A stretch of 64,000 bases of DNA, taken from contig NZ_CP009110.1 of assembly GCF_000739085.1 (NCBI RefSeq), forward strand, positions 4,712,001 through 4,776,000, written 5' to 3'. A program made the translations under genes and the position numbers. The DNA comes from Amycolatopsis methanolica 239. GTDB taxonomy: Bacteria; Actinomycetota; Actinomycetes; Mycobacteriales; Pseudonocardiaceae. The notes under the pieces are model-generated. The model saw nothing but the letters and a program-made list of their open reading frames with translations. It had not been told where the DNA came from and searched no databases. Shown here piece after piece: positions 60,786-64,000 of this stretch (positions are counted from its first letter, which is position 1; each line of letters begins with the position of its first letter).

Positions 60786-61924
60786 GGCCGGTTTTCGTGG
60801 CAGGGGCCGCCGTTCACCCGTTCGGCAAGTACCGCGAGCTCAGCGCGGCGGAACTCGGCTACCGGGCGGTGCGCGATCTGGTCGCGCAGACGGGTGTGCC
60901 ACCCGAGCGGATCGACATCGGCTTCGGCGGCTCGGTCTACGGCGGTTCGCTGCTGGCGCAGCGCGTCCTGCAGCGCGTCGGGGTGTCCGGTCAACCGGTG
61001 TACACCGTGGAGAACGCCTGCGCCAGCGGTGCTTCCGCCGTGCATCTCGGCTGGCAGGCGGTGGCTGCCGGGACCGCCGACGCCGCCATCGTGTTCGGCG
61101 CGGAGAACCTGTCGGCCTTCGGCGGCGGCACCTTGCCGCTGACCACCGCCGACATCGAGATCGACCAGGGCATGGTCATGCCGGCGGCTTATGCCATGCG
61201 TGCCCAGCGGTATATCCACGACTTCGGCGCCACCGCCGATGACCTGACCCGGGTGTCGATGAAGAACCGGCGCAACGGGGCGGCGAACCCGCGGGCCCAC
61301 TTTCAGAAGGAGGTCACGGCCGAGGACGTGGCCCAGTCCCGCCCGGTCGCCGATCCGCTGCACCTGCTGCACTGCTGCCCGAACAGCGACGGCGCCGCGG
61401 CCGCACTGCTGTGCTCGAAGGAGGTTGCCCAGGAGTTGAGCACCCCGGCGGTTCGAATGCGAGCCAGCGCGGTGCGGTCCGGGCGGTTCCACACGTCCTA
61501 CCGCGACATGACATGGCCCGACATCACCGAGCGCACTGCGCGGGCCGCCTATGACATGGCCGGTCTCGGTCCGGCCGATCTCGACCTGGTCGAGCTGCAT
61601 GACGCGTTCAGCATCGCGGAGCTGCTGCACTCCGAGGCACTTGGCCTCGCCGACCGCGGACAGGCGGCGAAGGCCGTGGCTGCCGGGGAGTTCGACCGCA
61701 ACGGCCGGGTGGCGGTAAGCCCCAGCGGTGGCCTGCTGTCCCGCGGACACCCCGTCGGGGCGTCCGGTACCACCCAGATCTGTGAGGCGTACTGGCAGCT
61801 GACCGGGCAGGCCGGCGAGCTCCAGGTGCCGGGCGCCGAGGTCGCGCTGACCCACGTCACCGGCGGCGGCATCTTCGGCGTAGATAACGGCGCCTGCGCG
61901 GTGCACATCCTGACCACGGCCTGA
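60782..61924 (+). CDS. Thiolase (SCP2/BbsB-like)
   Basis: 380 residues. Nucleophile C80 (ENACASGASAVHLG), VELHDAFSIAELL and SRGHPVGASGTTQICE are the thiolase motifs; the usual C-terminal Cys block is replaced by HVTGGGIFGVDNGA, as in SCP2-type proteins. Together with the DUF35 protein it would form a heteromeric thiolase that cleaves a beta-ketoacyl-CoA, in Bbs the benzoylsuccinyl-CoA to benzoyl-CoA and succinyl-CoA. An aldolase (Ltp2-like) is the alternative, but the retained Cys favours thiolysis. Confidence 0.85.
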   Translation: MRPVFVAGAAVHPFGKYRELSAAELGYRAVRDLVAQTGVPPERIDIGFGGSVYGGSLLAQRVLQRVGVSGQPVYTVENACASGASAVHLGWQAVAAGTADAAIVFGAENLSAFGGGTLPLTTADIEIDQGMVMPAAYAMRAQRYIHDFGATADDLTRVSMKNRRNGAANPRAHFQKEVTAEDVAQSRPVADPLHLLHCCPNSDGAAAALLCSKEVAQELSTPAVRMRASAVRSGRFHTSYRDMTWPDITERTARAAYDMAGLGPADLDLVELHDAFSIAELLHSEALGLADRGQAAKAVAAGEFDRNGRVAVSPSGGLLSRGHPVGASGTTQICEAYWQLTGQAGELQVPGAEVALTHVTGGGIFGVDNGACAVHILTTA

Positions 61925-61938
61925 CCGGGAGGACCACG

Positions 61939-62559
61939 ATGATCGACACACCGAGGAACCGGCCGGTCGCCCTGGTCGCCGGGCCGGACACGGCGGTGCG
62001 AACGGCGATCACGGCCCGGCTGGAGTCGTCCGGGTGGGAGATCAGCGCCGGCCTGGCGGACAAGCCGGTCACCGGGCTGGTCCATGTACCCGATCTGTTC
62101 ACCTCGGACCGGCCAGTGCGACAGAGAGCCGTCGTCGACGAGTTCTTCGAGGCGGTCGAGCAGGTCCGTCCCCGGTTGCGAGCTCGTGTGGACGGTGGCG
62201 CGAGGATCGTCGCCGTGACTTGCCGCGACGGCCTGGGCTGGCCAGACCGGCCGCACATCGCCGCGGCGTCCGGTGCGCTCGTCTCCGCCACGCGCAGCCT
62301 CGCCCTCCAGCTGGGGCAGGCCGGCATCACCGTCAACGCGGTGTCGGCCCTGCCACCGGAAGGCAGTCCGCTCCGTGAGGGGGGCGACCCGGTGGGCACG
62401 CACCTGCGGGAACCCGCGGCTCTCACACCGGAACCGGTCACGATGGAGGACATCGCCCGCACGGTCGGATTCTTCCTCGACGACCGGAGCGGATACATCA
62501 CCGGCCAGGTCCTGCACTGCTGCGGTGGCGCGAGCCTGCTCTCCAGTCTGTCCGTCTGA
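61939..62559 (+). CDS. Catalytically dead short-chain dehydrogenase (BbsC-like pseudoenzyme)
   Basis: 206 residues, shorter than the usual 250. The SDR core is recognisable (ASGALVSATRSLALQLGQAG, ITVNAVSALPPEG, GYITGQVLHCCGG), but the N-terminal cofactor motif GxxxGxG is replaced by VAGPDTAVRTA, and the Ser-Tyr-Lys triad positions read T94, I107 and S111. The partner gene next to it has all three. BbsC of toluene degraders is likewise an inactive subunit of the BbsCD heterotetramer. ATG 61939 follows GGGAGG. I expect a structural role. Confidence 0.8.
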   Translation: MIDTPRNRPVALVAGPDTAVRTAITARLESSGWEISAGLADKPVTGLVHVPDLFTSDRPVRQRAVVDEFFEAVEQVRPRLRARVDGGARIVAVTCRDGLGWPDRPHIAAASGALVSATRSLALQLGQAGITVNAVSALPPEGSPLREGGDPVGTHLREPAALTPEPVTMEDIARTVGFFLDDRSGYITGQVLHCCGGASLLSSLSV

Positions 62560-62587
62560 AGTGGACCCGATGAAGGAGGACACCACC

Positions 62588-63343
62588 ATGAGCCTTGACG
62601 GTCAGGTCGCTGTTGTCACCGGCGCCGCGAGCGGAATCGGGTTCGCGATCGCCGAAGAGTTCGTCTCAGCCGGCGCCAAGGTCGTCATCGCCGACATCGC
62701 GAAGGACCGTGCCGAAGAGGCCGCCACCTGTATCTCCCACGCTGGTGGCACCGCGGTGGGGATCCAGGTCGACGTCGCCGACCGGGCGAAGGTGGAAGCC
62801 CTCTTCCACGAGACCGAGGCGACGCTGGGACCGGTGGACATCCTGGTGAACAACGCCGGCATCAGCATCGACCGGGGCGTGCGCCGGATCTCCGACGAGG
62901 AGTGGCAGCGCACGATCGCCATCAACCAGACTGGCGTGTTCCTCTGCTCGCAGGCCGCCGCGATCAGCATGGTCGCCCGGCGCACCGGGCGAATCATCAA
63001 CATCGCTTCGCGCGCCTGGCTCGGTTGGTTCGGGCAGCTCGCCTACTCCTCGTCCAAAGGAGCGGTGGTCTCGGCGACCCGGTCGCTGGCGATCGAGCTG
63101 GCGAAGTACGGCATCACCGTGAACTGCCTGGCCCCGGGGCTGATCGACACCCCCCTGCTGCAGGCGGAGCCGCCCGAGGTGATGGAACGCCTGCTCCAGG
63201 CTCAGCCCATGGGAACGCTGGGCGATCCGCGGGACGTCGCCTGGGCCGCCCGGTTCTTCGCGGAACCCATGTGTCGGTCGATCACTGGTCAGGTGCTCTA
63301 CGTCTGCGGTGGCAAGAGCTTGTACGCGCAGCCCGCCCGCTAG
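62588..63343 (+). CDS. Active short-chain dehydrogenase (BbsD-like)
   Basis: 251 residues. Cofactor motif TGAASGIG (11-18), NNAG (88-91), catalytic S141 (INIASRAW), Y153 and K157 (LAYSSSKGAV). D36 at the end of the second strand suggests NAD. ATG 62588 has AAGGAGG 8 bases upstream. It shares VSATRSLA with the pseudoenzyme before it, showing common ancestry. In the proposed pathway it oxidises the 3-hydroxyacyl-CoA before thiolysis. Confidence 0.85.
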   Translation: MSLDGQVAVVTGAASGIGFAIAEEFVSAGAKVVIADIAKDRAEEAATCISHAGGTAVGIQVDVADRAKVEALFHETEATLGPVDILVNNAGISIDRGVRRISDEEWQRTIAINQTGVFLCSQAAAISMVARRTGRIINIASRAWLGWFGQLAYSSSKGAVVSATRSLAIELAKYGITVNCLAPGLIDTPLLQAEPPEVMERLLQAQPMGTLGDPRDVAWAARFFAEPMCRSITGQVLYVCGGKSLYAQPAR

Positions 63344-63344
63344 G

Positions 63345-63700
63345 TCTAAAACTGACAGAGGTTGTTGACAGTCTGGGCTCCTGATCTAGGAAGGGAGCTC
63401 ATGGCTGAGCGAGTGTGGAGTGAGAAGGACCTGGTCAGGCGCGCGAACCGGCGTCTGGCTGCTGTGCTTCGTCATGCTGAGGAGGTCAGCGGCAATGTGG
63501 CCGCGACGTGCCGCTACTACGGCATCAGCCGCAACATGGTCCAGAAGACACCGCAGACCGGCGGCTCATACCGGTCAACCCGATCCAGCCCCGGCGGCGG
63601 CACACCCGCAGATCGGTGCGCAGCGCGACGTCAACGGGCAGAGCCACCGTGGATCACCCCATCGACACCGGAGGGAACATGATCAACCCCCCAGGCCAAG
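63345..63700 (+). mobile_element. Remnant of an IS element (IS481/IS3-like transposase N-terminus)
   Basis: ATG 63401 with AAGGGAG starts a protein whose N-terminus holds a transposase helix-turn-helix (HAEEVSGNVAATCRYYGISR). After NMVQK the sequence becomes unrelated and no DDE domain follows. Upstream, CTGACAGAGGTTGTTGACAGT near 63351 may be part of an IS end (it contains TTGTTGACAGT). No right end is seen. It closes the Bbs-like operon on its downstream side. Confidence 0.55.
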
Positions 63701-63785
63701 GATGAAGTGAACACGCTCCACCTGGTTCCTAGTGCCGTTGCAGTATTGAGCCCAGGGCGGAGGCACCGGCGACGCAGCCCTCCGG

Positions 63786-64000
63786 TCACTGGGCGATTCT
63801 GCCATCGTCGAGGAGCAGCTTCGGGTCGTGCCCCACCCGATCCCGCTTGACCCCCAGATAACGGATGTTCTCGGGGGCCGCCCGCACCGGCAGCGGCACC
63901 TGACTGCGCACCGTCAGTCCGTAGGCTTCGAGCCCCACGCGTGTGGCGAGATTGTTGGTCAGCAGGCGAACAGAACGGATCCCGAGGTCGCTGAGAATCT
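63786..64000 (-). CDS. ribA: GTP cyclohydrolase II, 3' end (gene continues beyond the window)
   Basis: The last about 70 codons are present on the minus strand: [16 protein letters not shown], the GCHII block, then [20 protein letters not shown], the typical C-terminal YLxTKRxRxGH. GTP cyclohydrolase II catalyses the first step of riboflavin synthesis. The 5' part with the zinc Cys and GTP-binding site lies outside, so integrity cannot be judged. Confidence 0.75.
   Translation of the reverse strand, partial: ILSDLGIRSVRLLTNNLATRVGLEAYGLTVRSQVPLPVRAAPENIRYLGVKRDRVGHDPKLLLDDGRIAQ

Noticed and set aside
60782-61924. Steroid side-chain aldolase Ltp2 assignment for the thiolase
   Set aside because: The nucleophile Cys (C80) is kept, and the neighbours (CoA-transferase pair, dead/active SDR pair) fit BbsB better than steroid degradation. 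Not excluded, only less likely.
55917-63343. Complete anaerobic toluene pathway
   Set aside because: No glycyl-radical synthase (BssA), activase (BssD) or BbsG is encoded here, and the surrounding genes (oxygenases) indicate an aerobic organism.
1-64000. tRNA, rRNA and riboswitches
   Set aside because: I looked for tRNA-like cloverleaf ends and known riboswitch cores in the gaps by eye and found none I could support; a tRNAscan-SE and Infernal run would settle it.

Overview
The window is very GC-rich DNA with dense, tightly packed genes, many GTG starts and many 4-base ATGA/GTGA stop-start overlaps. The gene families present (cobalt nitrile hydratase cluster, paired class III CoA-transferases, tandem TetR regulator, BASS/RHIM-like motif proteins) suggest an actinomycete, perhaps of the Pseudonocardiales/Amycolatopsis type or a rhodococcal relative. 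The genus is inference. Most of the window is catabolic or accessory, with no ribosomal or other core operon, and about fourteen genes are broken or chimeric.

Left part (1-11.5 kb): a tandem TetR regulator; a decayed ketone-oxidation module (Baeyer-Villiger monooxygenase, alpha/beta hydrolase, aldehyde dehydrogenase, all with several lesions) around an intact GAF/Fis-type activator and an intact zinc alcohol dehydrogenase; pobA; then a mosaic of truncated genes joined end to end. Three copies of a GTGTTCC-N5-GGAACAC palindrome link the promoters of this module. From 11.5 to 18.3 kb a five-gene, translationally coupled operon (GNAT, RpiR regulator, N-acylamino acid racemase, permease, D-aminoacylase) faces a divergent M20 deacylase. 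This looks like a D-amino acid salvage/inversion pathway. From 18.9 to 25 kb lie hyuB-hyuA, an MFS transporter and a divergent LacI regulator with a clear operator.

Middle part (25.5-45.4 kb): a DksA/TraR-like protein; then a three-gene operon of a NrtR-like Nudix regulator, a PNP-type nucleosidase and a four-helix membrane protein. The last two proteins share a SVTNIA...VGxQT motif resembling bacterial RHIM/BASS amyloid-signalling motifs, and I propose this as a conflict/defence system. Remnants of a response regulator and of mhpC precede an intact mhpB. A complete cobalt-type nitrile hydratase/amidase cluster follows (nhlD, nhlC-like fusion, amidase, nhlB, nhlA, nhlE, nhlF order). A seven-gene operon for a flavin-dependent monooxygenase pathway (CoA-transferase, SDR, HbpS-like, LLM monooxygenase, HMG-CoA-lyase-like, flavin reductase, catalytically degenerate RibB-like) stands divergent from an AraC regulator.

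Right part (45.6-64 kb): a second graveyard (uppP, dedA, response regulator, esterase remnants); a GAF histidine kinase/NarL regulator pair; a deacetylase and a penicillin-acylase-family hydrolase; then an IclR regulator divergent from an operon of a MatC-like carrier, two CoA-transferase subunits, enoyl-CoA hydratase, zinc-ribbon protein, thiolase, an SDR pseudoenzyme and an active SDR. This gene content matches the Bbs (benzylsuccinate beta-oxidation) complexes BbsEF, BbsH, BbsAB and BbsCD of anaerobic toluene degraders, but without benzylsuccinate synthase or BbsG in the window. It is my main candidate for an undescribed pathway. The window ends with an IS remnant and the 3' end of a GTP cyclohydrolase II gene.
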